Below, piece after piece: positions 53,121 through 61,738 of a stretch of DNA of 64,000 nt (position 1 is the stretch's first letter; the number at the start of each line of letters is the position of its first letter). Both the position numbers and the translations under genes were made by a program. The DNA comes from Rhodococcus rhodnii NBRC 100604. GTDB lineage: Bacteria; Actinomycetota; Actinomycetes; Mycobacteriales; Mycobacteriaceae. The notes under the pieces are model-generated. The model was given only the letters and a program-made list of their open reading frames with translations, searched no databases and was not told the DNA's origin. The stretch spans positions 124,001 through 188,000 of the forward strand of contig NZ_BCXD01000006.1 in the NCBI RefSeq assembly GCF_001894925.1, written 5' to 3'.

Positions 53121-53522
53121 GTGACCACACCCGCGATCGCGACCGAACTCGAGACGGACTTCGAGGACGCGGTCGAACGTACCCGGGCGGCGTTGCAGGA
53201 GCAGGGTTTCGGTGTCCTCACCGAAATCGACATGCAGTCGACACTGCGCGCGAAGATCGGTGAGGAGATCGAGCGCTACGTCGTCCTCGGGGCGTGCAAT
53301 CCGCCGATCGCGCACCGTGCCGTTCAGCTCGAGCCCACCGTCGGATTGCTGTTGCCGTGCAACGTCGTCGTTCGCGAGGATCGCGAGCGGCCGGGCATCG
53401 TGCGGGTCGAGGCGATGGATCCCGATCTCATGGTGCAGGTGACGGGCCGTCCCGAGCTGGAGCCGGTGGCGGCCGAGGCGTCGGCACGACTCGGAGAGGC
53501 GATCGCGAACCTGTCGCGGTGA
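53121..53522 (+). CDS. DUF302 protein
   Basis: A 133-residue protein of the DUF302 family. The conserved segment is EQGFGVLTEIDMQSTLRAKIG, followed by YVVLGACNPPIAHRAVQ. DUF302 genes often lie beside CsoR-like regulators and sulfur-handling genes. The function is not established; a role in thiol or sulfide stress is inferred from context. GTG start with AAGGAG. Confidence 0.82.
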   Translation: MTTPAIATELETDFEDAVERTRAALQEQGFGVLTEIDMQSTLRAKIGEEIERYVVLGACNPPIAHRAVQLEPTVGLLLPCNVVVREDRERPGIVRVEAMDPDLMVQVTGRPELEPVAAEASARLGEAIANLSR

Positions 53523-53623
53523 AGTCGCTCGCTCTCGGTCCCGTCTGCCGCCCGCATCGGCGAATCGCCGCTACCATCGGTCGAAAGCCCGTACACGAGA
53601 ACGGCTGACGACAGGAACGGCAG

Positions 53624-54223
53624 ATGGCAGGAGCGCTCACCGATGCTCCACCCGACGTCTCGCTCGGGTCGGCGATTCGTGCGCGGCGACGCGAGCTCGG
53701 TCGTACGCTCGTCCAGATCGCCACGGACACAGGGCTTTCGCATTCGTTTCTCAGTCAGATCGAGCGCGGGCTCGCACGTCCGTCGATGCGGTCGCTGTAT
53801 CTGATCGCGAGTGCCCTCGCGACGACGCAGCAGAGTCTGCTCGCGCGCAGCGCGGGCGCTGCGGACACCGCCGCGCGCCCGACCGCTGCACGCACGACGG
53901 GGCCCGCCGCGGATCAGGGCGTGCACGCCGCGCGGCTCGTCGACCACGAACCCGGATACGCCGATGTCACCGAGATGACCGTCACGACAGACACGTTCGC
54001 CGAGTTCTTCCGACATTCGCGTCGTGAGCTCGTCTACGTCGTGGCGGGCACGATCGAGGTCGAACTGCGCATGCCCGGATGCGCGGAGTCCGAATACCAC
54101 GTGCTCACCGCACGCGAGAGCATCGTGTGCCCGGGTGGGATCGACCATCGTCATCGCCGCCACGGCGTCGGCCCCGCGGTCGTCGTCCTCGACCACTCCG
54201 GCGGCGCCGGCGACGAGGACTGA
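53624..54223 (+). CDS. XRE-family regulator with a C-terminal cupin
   Basis: A 199-residue protein. The helix-turn-helix (about residues 15-70, LVQIATDTGLSHSFLSQIERG and PSMRSLYLIASAL) is joined to a cupin sensor (ELVYVVAGTIEVEL, CPGGIDHRHRR). Such XRE-cupin regulators often sense the substrate of an adjacent catabolic set. It is convergent with the reductase gene (13 bases) and near the second ABC cluster. Confidence 0.87.
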   Translation: MAGALTDAPPDVSLGSAIRARRRELGRTLVQIATDTGLSHSFLSQIERGLARPSMRSLYLIASALATTQQSLLARSAGAADTAARPTAARTTGPAADQGVHAARLVDHEPGYADVTEMTVTTDTFAEFFRHSRRELVYVVAGTIEVELRMPGCAESEYHVLTARESIVCPGGIDHRHRRHGVGPAVVVLDHSGGAGDED

Positions 54224-54236
54224 CGCGCGGCCTCGG

Positions 54237-55232
54237 TCAGAGTTCGAGCACGAGCCTCGCCCCGCACGCGCGGGACACGCAGATCATCATCGTCTCACCC
54301 TCGGCGCGCTCCTCGGGTGTGAGCACGGAGTCGCGGTGGTCGATCTCGCCGACGACGACGTCGGTCTCGCACGTGCCGCACGTGCCCTCCCGGCACGACG
54401 ACACGACGACGACTCCGGCCTCCTCCGCGACGTCGAGGATCGAACGCTCCGGCGACACCGTGAGCGTCCTGCCGCTGAGCGTGAGCTGCACGTCGAACGG
54501 GGTGGTCCGCGCGGGCGCGTCCTGTTCGCGGGGGACGAAGCGTTCGGCGAAGACGTCGACGGCGGGAATCGGCTCGCACCACGCGGCGGTCGCTTCGAGC
54601 AGGCCCGCGGGGCCGCAGCAGTAGACGGCGGTGCCGGGCTCGGGGGTACCGATCGCGTCGGCGAGGTCGATCCGGCCCGAAACGGTGGAGTCGTGGATCA
54701 CGACGTGGTCGCCGTATCGTGCGACGAGGTCGTCGGCGTAGGCCATCCGGTCGCGGCCGTGCCCGGTGTAGACGAGCCGCCACGGCCGCCCCGTCGCGGC
54801 GGCCGCCTCCGCGAGGGCGAGGGTCGCGGTGATCCCGATGCCGCCGGCCACGAACACGTATCCGGCGGCGCGCACGAGCGGAAAGTGGTTGCGGGGACCG
54901 CGCAAGGTCACCTCCGCGCCGGGAACGAGCAGCGTGTGCGCGAGTACCGACCCACCGCGCCCACCCGGCTCCCGCAGGATCGCGACCGTCGGCAGCCCGG
55001 AGTCGTCCGTGCACAGCGAGTACTGCCGCACGATCTGCGCGCCGGACTCCGGATCACGCAGCACGACGTCGACGTGCGCACCGGCCTCCCAGTGGAACGG
55101 GACAGCGCCGCCTCGATGTGGAGACGAGTCGTGCGGACGGAACGAGATCTCGGCGATGTCGGGGGTGAGATCGCGACGCGCGTGGACGACGGCGTCGACG
55201 TCGGTGACGGTGGTGGCTGCGGCGGTGGTCAC
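54237..55232 (-). CDS. Phthalate-dioxygenase-reductase-type ferredoxin reductase
   Basis: A 331-residue electron-transfer protein with an FMN/FAD domain (IVRQYSLCTD), an NAD-binding domain (YVFVAGGIGITATLALAE) and a C-terminal plant-type [2Fe-2S] ferredoxin (SSCREGTCGTCETD plus a distant Cys in MICVSRAC). This order is that of class IA oxygenase reductases such as VanB. It normally partners a Rieske oxygenase, but none is in the window. GTG 55232 with AGGAG upstream. Confidence 0.88.
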   Translation of the reverse strand: MTTAAATTVTDVDAVVHARRDLTPDIAEISFRPHDSSPHRGGAVPFHWEAGAHVDVVLRDPESGAQIVRQYSLCTDDSGLPTVAILREPGGRGGSVLAHTLLVPGAEVTLRGPRNHFPLVRAAGYVFVAGGIGITATLALAEAAAATGRPWRLVYTGHGRDRMAYADDLVARYGDHVVIHDSTVSGRIDLADAIGTPEPGTAVYCCGPAGLLEATAAWCEPIPAVDVFAERFVPREQDAPARTTPFDVQLTLSGRTLTVSPERSILDVAEEAGVVVVSSCREGTCGTCETDVVVGEIDHRDSVLTPEERAEGETMMICVSRACGARLVLEL

Positions 55233-55592
55233 GAGAGCGGACTCCTGGGATGTGCGGATCACGCGATCCGCGTGTGGGTACGACGACGTGCGGGCACGAC
55301 GAACAGGGCACGAAAGTGTCGGGCGCACCGGGGGTCCCAGCCGAGGACGTCGCCGATTCTAGGCGGACACCGCCCGCAGGGGCGGCTCGGACGGAGTGTT
55401 TACGCAATCGGCGATCCGGTTAACGAGAGTGAAACACGCCGCACCCCATACTGGGGATGTTGATGGGGTCAACATTTCCCGTCGCGATCGTGCCGCACAC
55501 CGTCGTCCGGCACGGGTGCTCGCCCGTGGTCCCAGCCGGTCCCGCAGCGAATCCCCTTCTCGTACGAAGCCATGTCTGTCAGGAGGCGCCAG
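55233..55592. other. Control region between the reductase gene and the second ABC operon (360 bp)
   Basis: A 19-bp inverted repeat (ATGTTGA-N5-TCAACAT, 55457-55475) lies just downstream of a -10-like CATACT (55447-55452), where a repressor could block transcription. There is also a GTGTTT/AAACAC inverted pair around 55396-55437. No gene with convincing coding bias within the interval. Confidence 0.5.
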
Positions 55593-56399
55593 ATGGCCGT
55601 GCCACCCACCCGAGCGGCGACCGTGCCACCCGCCCGCCCGATGGCCGAGGCGTCGCCCGCGCCCGGACGGCAGGTGCTCGGTTTTCAGGGCACCGATCTC
55701 GTGTATCCCGGTGGAACGCACGCACTCGACAGCATCGATCTCACGGTCGCTGCGGGCGAGTTCGTCAGCGTCGTCGGTCCTTCCGGCTGCGGCAAGTCGA
55801 CGCTCCTGCGCATCGCATCGGGGCTCGAGACCGCGACGGCCGGATACGCGCAGGTCGGTGCGAACCGCATCGGATACGTCTTCCAGGACGCGACGCTGCT
55901 GCCGTGGCGGTCGGTGCGCGACAACGTCGCACTGCTGGCCGAACTCGACGGCGTGGGCAAGGCCGAGCGCTACCGCCGCGCCGACGAGGCGATCGAACTC
56001 GTCGGGCTCGCCGGCTTCGAGAAGCACCTGCCGCACATGCTGTCCGGCGGTATGCGGATGCGCACGTCGGTCGCACGATCGCTCACGCTCGATCCCGAGC
56101 TCTTCCTGTTCGACGAGCCGTTCGGCGCGCTCGACGAGATCACCCGGCAGCGGCTGGGCGACGAGACGTCGAAGCTGTTCGCCGACAGGCGCTTCGCCGG
56201 ACTGTTCGTCACCCACTCGGTCTCCGAGGCGGTCTACATGTCGACGCGCGTCGTCGTGATGTCGGGCCGGCCCGGCCGCATCGTGGAGGACATCGCCGTC
56301 CCGTTCGATCATCCCCGCGAACCGTCGCTGCGGTTCACCCCCGAGTTCACCGCCATCGCCGAGCAGATCTCGGACGCACTGCGGGAGGCACACGCATGA
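55593..56399 (+). CDS. ABC importer ATPase (second copy)
   Basis: A 268-residue ATPase close to the first copy. Walker A is GPSGCGKSTLLRI, the Q-loop FQDATLLPWRSV, the signature LSGGMRMRTSVARSL, and Walker B LFLFDEPFGALDE. ATG 55593 is chosen because AGGAGG lies six bases upstream. The stop overlaps the permease ATG by four bases. The N-terminus has a Pro/Ala-rich stretch of about 25 residues not found in the first copy. Confidence 0.9.
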   Translation: MAVPPTRAATVPPARPMAEASPAPGRQVLGFQGTDLVYPGGTHALDSIDLTVAAGEFVSVVGPSGCGKSTLLRIASGLETATAGYAQVGANRIGYVFQDATLLPWRSVRDNVALLAELDGVGKAERYRRADEAIELVGLAGFEKHLPHMLSGGMRMRTSVARSLTLDPELFLFDEPFGALDEITRQRLGDETSKLFADRRFAGLFVTHSVSEAVYMSTRVVVMSGRPGRIVEDIAVPFDHPREPSLRFTPEFTAIAEQISDALREAHA

Positions 56400-57271
56400 G
56401 CAGGACCGATCTCGTGACGAAAGCGGAGGAAGCGCAGGCAGGAGCGGTGGCGACCGACTCCTTCACGCCGCCGCCGGCCGGGGCGGCGACGCCCCGGCGC
56501 TCGTGGCTGCCGATCGTCGGGCCGCTCGCGGTCCTCGCCCTCATCATCGCGCTCTGGTACGCGATCACCTATCTCGTGCTCGATCCGTCTCGGCGCTTCC
56601 TCATGCCGCCGCCGCACGAGGTGATCACGCAGGGACTGTTCGGCTCCAACGCGCCGGAGATGCTCGAGGCGCTCGGCCGCACGACGAGCGTCGCGCTCAC
56701 GGGCCTCGCCATCGCCTTCGTCGTCGGCGTCGCGTGGGCCGTCCTGATGTCGCAGGCGCAGTGGGCCGAGACGTCGCTGTTCCCGTACGCAGTTATCCTG
56801 CAGTGCATTCCGATCCTTGCGCTCGTCCCGCTCATCGGCTTCTGGTTCGGCTTCGGGTTCTCCGCGCGCGTCCTCGTGTGTGTGCTGATCGCACTGTTCC
56901 CGATCGTGTCGAACACGCTGTTCGGACTCAAGTCGGTCGATCGCGGGCATCGAGAGCTGTTCGCGCTGCACAAGACCCGGCGCATCACGCGCCTGATCAA
57001 GCTCGAGTTCCCCGCGGCCCTTCCCGCGATGTTCGCGGGTCTACGGATCTCGGCGGGGCTCGCCGTCGTCGGTGCCATCGTCGGCGACTTCTTCTTCAAG
57101 CAGGGCGCGCCGGGTATCGGCATCCTGATCGACAACTACCGCTCGCGTCTCCAGTCGGACGAGCTGTTCGCGGCGATCCTGCTCGCGTCGGCGCTCGGCG
57201 TCCTCGTCTTCGCGTTCTTCGGTTGGCTGTCGAACCGCGTGGTCGGCAAGTGGCACAACGTGAAGCGCTGA
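56396..57271 (+). CDS. ABC importer permease (second copy)
   Basis: A 291-residue membrane subunit very like the first-copy permease (SLFPYAVILQCIPILALVPL, FGFSARVLVCVLIALFPIV). The coupling loop is LEFPAALPAMFAGLRISAG. It starts in the ATGA overlap with the ATPase. The lipoprotein gene follows after 62 bases. Confidence 0.9.
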   Translation: MSRTDLVTKAEEAQAGAVATDSFTPPPAGAATPRRSWLPIVGPLAVLALIIALWYAITYLVLDPSRRFLMPPPHEVITQGLFGSNAPEMLEALGRTTSVALTGLAIAFVVGVAWAVLMSQAQWAETSLFPYAVILQCIPILALVPLIGFWFGFGFSARVLVCVLIALFPIVSNTLFGLKSVDRGHRELFALHKTRRITRLIKLEFPAALPAMFAGLRISAGLAVVGAIVGDFFFKQGAPGIGILIDNYRSRLQSDELFAAILLASALGVLVFAFFGWLSNRVVGKWHNVKR

Positions 57272-57333
57272 GTCCCCGAGTTTCTCGACCCGTTCGTCCC
57301 CACCAGCAAGACATCCACACACCAGGAGTGTTC

Positions 57334-58533
57334 ATGTCACGTGCATCGTCCGCCTCTCCCCTGCGCCGGCGCGCGCACGCCCGTCGCGGTGCGTTCGTGG
57401 CACTCGCGGCCACCACGGGCCTCGTCCTCACCGCGTGCTCGGGTGAGGACGCCGCCACCGCGAGTTCGGGATACGACGGCCCGATCGGCGCGATCGACCT
57501 GTCGCAGGACTGCCCTGCGACCGTGGTGATCCAGACCGACTGGAACCCCGAGGTCGAGCACGGCGGTTCGTACCAGATGCTCGGCCCCGACCCGCAGATC
57601 GACGCGAACTCCAAGCGCACGAGCGGCCCGCTCTTCGCGAGCGGCGAGTACACCGGCGTCGACCTCGAGATCCGTTCGGGCGGACCGGCGATCGGCTTCC
57701 AGTCGGTCACCTCGCAGATGTACCAGGACCCCGACATCATGCTCGGCTACGTCGACACCGACCAGGCGATCTCCAACTCGGGGAACAACCCGACGATCGG
57801 CGTGTACGCGGCACTCGAGAAGAGCCCGATGATGCTCATGTGGGATCCCGAGACGTACCCCGACGTCGAGCGGATCGAGGACCTGAAGGACACCCCCGCC
57901 AAGGTGCTCTACTTCGAGGGCGAGGCGTACATGGACTACCTCACCGGCTCGGGTGTGCTGAACCCCGATCAGGTCGACGGCAGCTACGACGGCACGCCGG
58001 CGAACTTCGTCGCGGCCGGTGGCGCCAACGGGCAGCAGGGATTCGCGTCGTCGGAGCCGTACGTCTACGAGAACGAGGTCGAGGGCTGGAAGAAGCCCGT
58101 GAACTTCGAGCTCATCCACGACACCGGCTACCCGACCTACAAGTCCCCGCTCGCGGTGCGTGCCGACGCGCTCGAGGAGAACTCCGCGTGCCTGGAGAAG
58201 CTCGTGCCGGTCATGCAGCAGGCGTCGGTCGACTACTTCGCCGATCCCGCGGCCGCCAACGCCGTGATTCTCGATGCCGTCGAGCAGTACAACACCGGCT
58301 GGGTGTACGGGCAGGGCAACGCCGACTACGGCCTCGAGACCATGACGGAGCTCGAACTCGTCGGCAACGGAACGACTCCCACGCACGGTGACTTCGACGA
58401 GGCGCGCGTGCAGCAGCTCATCGACATCACCCGCCCCGTGTTCAACGAGCAGGGCAAGGACGTGCCCGCGGACCTGGCCCCGGACGCCGTCGTGACCAAC
58501 CGGTTCATCGACGAGTCGATCAGCTTCCCGTGA
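57334..58533 (+). CDS. NMT1/THI5-like ABC importer substrate-binding lipoprotein (second copy)
   Basis: A 399-residue lipoprotein; lipobox VLTAC. The ligand domain shares GGPAIGFQSVTSQMY, MMLMWDPETYPDV and the block QQGFASSEPYVYENEVEGW with the first copy. It begins CPATVVIQTDWNPEVEHGG, the pattern of NMT1-like receptors. ATG 57334 with AGGAG. The stop overlaps the FAD oxidase start. Confidence 0.88.
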   Translation: MSRASSASPLRRRAHARRGAFVALAATTGLVLTACSGEDAATASSGYDGPIGAIDLSQDCPATVVIQTDWNPEVEHGGSYQMLGPDPQIDANSKRTSGPLFASGEYTGVDLEIRSGGPAIGFQSVTSQMYQDPDIMLGYVDTDQAISNSGNNPTIGVYAALEKSPMMLMWDPETYPDVERIEDLKDTPAKVLYFEGEAYMDYLTGSGVLNPDQVDGSYDGTPANFVAAGGANGQQGFASSEPYVYENEVEGWKKPVNFELIHDTGYPTYKSPLAVRADALEENSACLEKLVPVMQQASVDYFADPAAANAVILDAVEQYNTGWVYGQGNADYGLETMTELELVGNGTTPTHGDFDEARVQQLIDITRPVFNEQGKDVPADLAPDAVVTNRFIDESISFP

Positions 58534-59873
58534 ACACGACGCCCGTGACGATGGCCCCGGCATCGGAGGTCGGCCGCCCGGAGTTCGGGCGCGACGACGT
58601 CGATGCGCTGGCCGACGACCTGGTGCGCATCCTCGGACCGCGCGGCGTGAGTGCACTACCCCGTGCGCTCACCCGCGCGTCCAAGGACGGCTCGGGCATG
58701 AGCCCGATCCTCACCGCGCAGCAGCCGCTCGGCCGCGTCGACCTCGTGTGCTATCCGAAGTCGATCTCGCAGGTGCCCGCCGTCGTCCGGGCGGCCGTGC
58801 GTCGTGGCGTCCCCGTCACGACGCGCGGCAAGGGAACCGGCAACTACGGTCAGGTGGTGCCGCGCTTCGGCGGGCTCGTGATGGACACGACGTCGCTCGC
58901 CGCGATCGTCGAGGTCGGCGACGGCAGCATCACGGCCGAGGCCGGTGCCCGCATGATCACGCTCGAACAGGCGGCGTGGGACACCGGACAGCAGCTCTGG
59001 ATGTATCCGTCGACGGCGCAGTCCACGCTCGGCGGATTCCTCGCGGGCGGTTCGGCGGGGACCGGCACGATCGTCCACGGCCGCAATCACATGGGCTTCG
59101 TGGCGGCGCTCGACGTCGTCTACGCACACGAGGACGCCGAGATCGTCTGCCTCACGGGCGACGACGCACAGCCGCTCGTGCACACGTACGGCGTCGCCGG
59201 CGTCATCGCCCGCGCGACGGTCCGGCTCGAACCGCTGCAGCCGTGGCGGTGCGTGTACACGAGCTTCCCCGATCATCACGCGGCGTTCGGCGCAGCAATG
59301 GAGGTGCGCGACGTCTCGCCCGCGCCGCGGCTGTGTTCGGCGGACGGCGCGGAGATCTCGTCGCATCTGCCGTCGGACGAGGGCATTCCCGCGGGCCGTG
59401 CGAGCCTGCGGGCGATCGTCGACGCCGCCGTCGTCGACGAGGTCGAGGCGATCGTGCAGCGGCACGGTGGTCGGGTCGAGATCGTGCGCGACGGACTGCA
59501 GAACACGATGCGGCTCTCCACGATCTCGTACAACCATCCGACGTGGTGGCTCCAGAAGGCGCAGCCGGACCGGTGGTTCCACATGGAGGTGCAGGGCGAC
59601 GCGCTCGTCGAGCGACTCGACGAGGTCGAGGCCGTGTACGAGGGCGGGATGCTTCACCTCGAGGTCGGTCACGGGCGAATGTTCGGGATGCTCAACGGGA
59701 TCTACCGCGATCCCGACACCGTGTACGCCGGGGTTCCCGAACTCGAGAAGCTGGGGGTGGGCGTCCACTCTCCGCATCAGTCGTACGTCGACCTCGACGC
59801 CGACCGCATCAAGGCGATCGCGGCGCGGACCGACCCCCAGGGGTTGCTCAATCCCGGAAGGTGGCTGTCGTGA
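58530..59873 (+). CDS. FAD-linked oxidase (FAD_binding_4 / glycolate-oxidase-like)
   Basis: A 447-residue flavoprotein of the VAO superfamily. FAD contacts are VTTRGKGTGNYGQVVP, a TTSLAAIVEVGDG strand and STAQSTLGGFLAGGSAGTG. There is no clear His for covalent flavin linkage. It oxidises an alcohol, amine or hydroxyacid of unknown identity. GTG start overlapping the lipoprotein stop by four bases. The creatininase gene follows after 13 bases. Confidence 0.85.
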   Translation: MNTTPVTMAPASEVGRPEFGRDDVDALADDLVRILGPRGVSALPRALTRASKDGSGMSPILTAQQPLGRVDLVCYPKSISQVPAVVRAAVRRGVPVTTRGKGTGNYGQVVPRFGGLVMDTTSLAAIVEVGDGSITAEAGARMITLEQAAWDTGQQLWMYPSTAQSTLGGFLAGGSAGTGTIVHGRNHMGFVAALDVVYAHEDAEIVCLTGDDAQPLVHTYGVAGVIARATVRLEPLQPWRCVYTSFPDHHAAFGAAMEVRDVSPAPRLCSADGAEISSHLPSDEGIPAGRASLRAIVDAAVVDEVEAIVQRHGGRVEIVRDGLQNTMRLSTISYNHPTWWLQKAQPDRWFHMEVQGDALVERLDEVEAVYEGGMLHLEVGHGRMFGMLNGIYRDPDTVYAGVPELEKLGVGVHSPHQSYVDLDADRIKAIAARTDPQGLLNPGRWLS

Positions 59874-59886
59874 AGGGCAGCGGCAC

Positions 59887-60681
59887 ATGACGACCCGCAA
59901 CAGACGCTACGTCGACCTGTCCACGACCGAGGTCGCCGACGTGCTGTCCGAGGATTCGATCCTCGTGCTGCCGACGGGGGCCGTCGAACCGCACGGGCCG
60001 CACCTGCCGCTCGCGACGGATCTCGTCATGGCGGAGGCGCTCGGCGCCGAACTCGTCGCGCGCGGCGCCGCGGCCGGGCACGACGTCTGGCTCATGCCCG
60101 CGCTCGCGTACACGAAATCGGACGAGCACGCGCGACTTCCGGGAACGATGTGGCTGACGGCCGAGACGCTGCTGCACACGCTCGTCGACCTCGGCCGGTC
60201 GATCGCCGCCACGCCTGCCAGGCGGTTGCTGTTCGTCAACTGCCACGGCGGCAACTCGGCCCTGCTCGAGGTCGCGCTGCGGGAGTTGCGGCAACGGTTC
60301 GATCTGCAGACCTTCCTGTACTCCGGACCGCCGCGTGCGGGCGAGACCGAACGCGGCTTCGGCATCCACGCCGGGCACGTCGAGACCTCGATGATGCTGC
60401 ACGTGCGGCCGGACCTCGTCGACATGACGAAAGCCGTTCGGGCGGTGCCCGTGTCGATCGCGGATGCTCGCTACGTCGGCTTCGGCAAGCCCGTCCGGTT
60501 CGGGTGGCTCGCCGACGACTTCCACGAGAGCGGCGTCGTCGGCGACGCGCTCCACGCGAACGCCGGCCAGGGAGCGGAGTACTTCGGCGAGACCGTGGAC
60601 ACCGTCGTCGCGGCACTGGACGAGATCGCCGCCTTCGACCCCGGTCGCGTCCGTGCGCTGCGAGACACCACGCAACCGTGA
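59887..60681 (+). CDS. Creatininase-family amidohydrolase
   Basis: A 264-residue metal-dependent amidase. Family motifs are VLPTGAVEPHGPHLPLATD (metal Glu and His), FVNCHGGNSALLE and FGIHAGHVETSMML. Creatininase relatives hydrolyse lactams and formamides and include enzymes of riboflavin and mycofactocin biosynthesis. Here it sits between an FAD oxidase and a transporter, so it probably opens a ring amide in the same pathway. AAGGGC precedes the ATG. Confidence 0.87.
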   Translation: MTTRNRRYVDLSTTEVADVLSEDSILVLPTGAVEPHGPHLPLATDLVMAEALGAELVARGAAAGHDVWLMPALAYTKSDEHARLPGTMWLTAETLLHTLVDLGRSIAATPARRLLFVNCHGGNSALLEVALRELRQRFDLQTFLYSGPPRAGETERGFGIHAGHVETSMMLHVRPDLVDMTKAVRAVPVSIADARYVGFGKPVRFGWLADDFHESGVVGDALHANAGQGAEYFGETVDTVVAALDEIAAFDPGRVRALRDTTQP

Positions 60682-60706
60682 CGACCTCCCCGCGTACCGT
60701 CCTCGT

Positions 60707-61738
60707 GTGAGCATTCTCGGCAGATTCTCGATCGACGGCTTCGTCCTCGCACTGCTCGGCGCCGTCGCGGTCGCGAGCATCTTCCCGGCGACGGGAACCG
60801 CCGCCGACGTCGTCGGCTGGGCGACGACGCTCGCCATCGGGTTGCTGTTCCTGCTGGGCGCGCGGCTCTCCCCCGCCGAGGCGTGGCATGGAGTCCGGCA
60901 CTGGCGGCTGCACTCGGTGATCCTCGCGATGACGTTCGTCGTGTTCCCGCTGCTCGGGCTCGCCCTGCGGGTGCTCACTCCGGGCATCGTGACCGACGAG
61001 CTCTACACCGGAATCCTGTTCCTGTGTCTCGTCCCGTCCACGGTGCAGTCCTCGATCGCGTTCACGTCCATCGCGCGTGGCAACGTCGGCGGCGCGATCG
61101 TGAGCGCGTCGTTCTCCAACATCGTCGGGGTGTTCGTCACGCCGCTGCTGGTCGTGCTCCTCATGACGACGACGGGCGACGCTCACGTCGACGCCTCCTC
61201 GGCCGTCGCGATCCTGCTGCAGCTGCTCGTGCCGTTCGTCGTCGGTCAGCTGCTGCGCCCGCTGGTCGGCGGATGGGTGCAGCGGCACGCGAAGCCGACG
61301 AAGATCGTCGACCGCGGGTCGATCCTGCTCGTCGTCTACGCGGCGTTCGGCGAAGGCATGAACCAGGGGATCTGGAGCACGATCTCGGTCGGGCAGATCC
61401 TCGTCCTCGCAGCGGTGTGCGTTGTCCTGCTCGCGGTGGTGCTGGGAATCTCGGCGGGGCTCGGGCGGCTGTTGCGCTTCGACGCCGCGGATCGCATCGT
61501 CATCCTGTTCTGCGGGTCGAAGAAGAGCCTCGCATCGGGTCTGCCGATGGCCGCCGTGCTGTTCTCGGGCAGCCAGGTGAGCCTGATCGTGCTGCCGCTC
61601 ATGCTGTTCCATCAGATCCAGCTGATCGTGTGCGCCGTCCTGGCGCAGCGGCTCGCGCGGCGGCGCGAGGCCGAGGAGATCAGCCCCGGTACACCGACCG
61701 CTCCAGGCGAGCCGCAGCGACGAGCCGCCCACCCTTGA
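60707..61738 (+). CDS. Bile-acid:sodium-symporter-family (BASS) transporter
   Basis: A 343-residue membrane protein with ~10 helices, starting MSILGRFSIDGFVLALLGAV. Family segments are LVPSTVQSSIAFTSIARGN, SFSNIVGVFVTPLLVVLL and LFCGSKKSLASGLPMAAVLF, the last two carrying the sodium-site crossover. It moves organic anions; in this operon it may import an alternative substrate or export a product. GTG start. The last 59 bases overlap the convergent amidohydrolase gene. Confidence 0.87.
   Translation: MSILGRFSIDGFVLALLGAVAVASIFPATGTAADVVGWATTLAIGLLFLLGARLSPAEAWHGVRHWRLHSVILAMTFVVFPLLGLALRVLTPGIVTDELYTGILFLCLVPSTVQSSIAFTSIARGNVGGAIVSASFSNIVGVFVTPLLVVLLMTTTGDAHVDASSAVAILLQLLVPFVVGQLLRPLVGGWVQRHAKPTKIVDRGSILLVVYAAFGEGMNQGIWSTISVGQILVLAAVCVVLLAVVLGISAGLGRLLRFDAADRIVILFCGSKKSLASGLPMAAVLFSGSQVSLIVLPLMLFHQIQLIVCAVLAQRLARRREAEEISPGTPTAPGEPQRRAAHP

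Noticed and set aside
55396-55437. GTGTTT/AAACAC pair as a phage or integron attachment site
   Set aside because: No integrase and no second copy nearby; more likely chance or operator.
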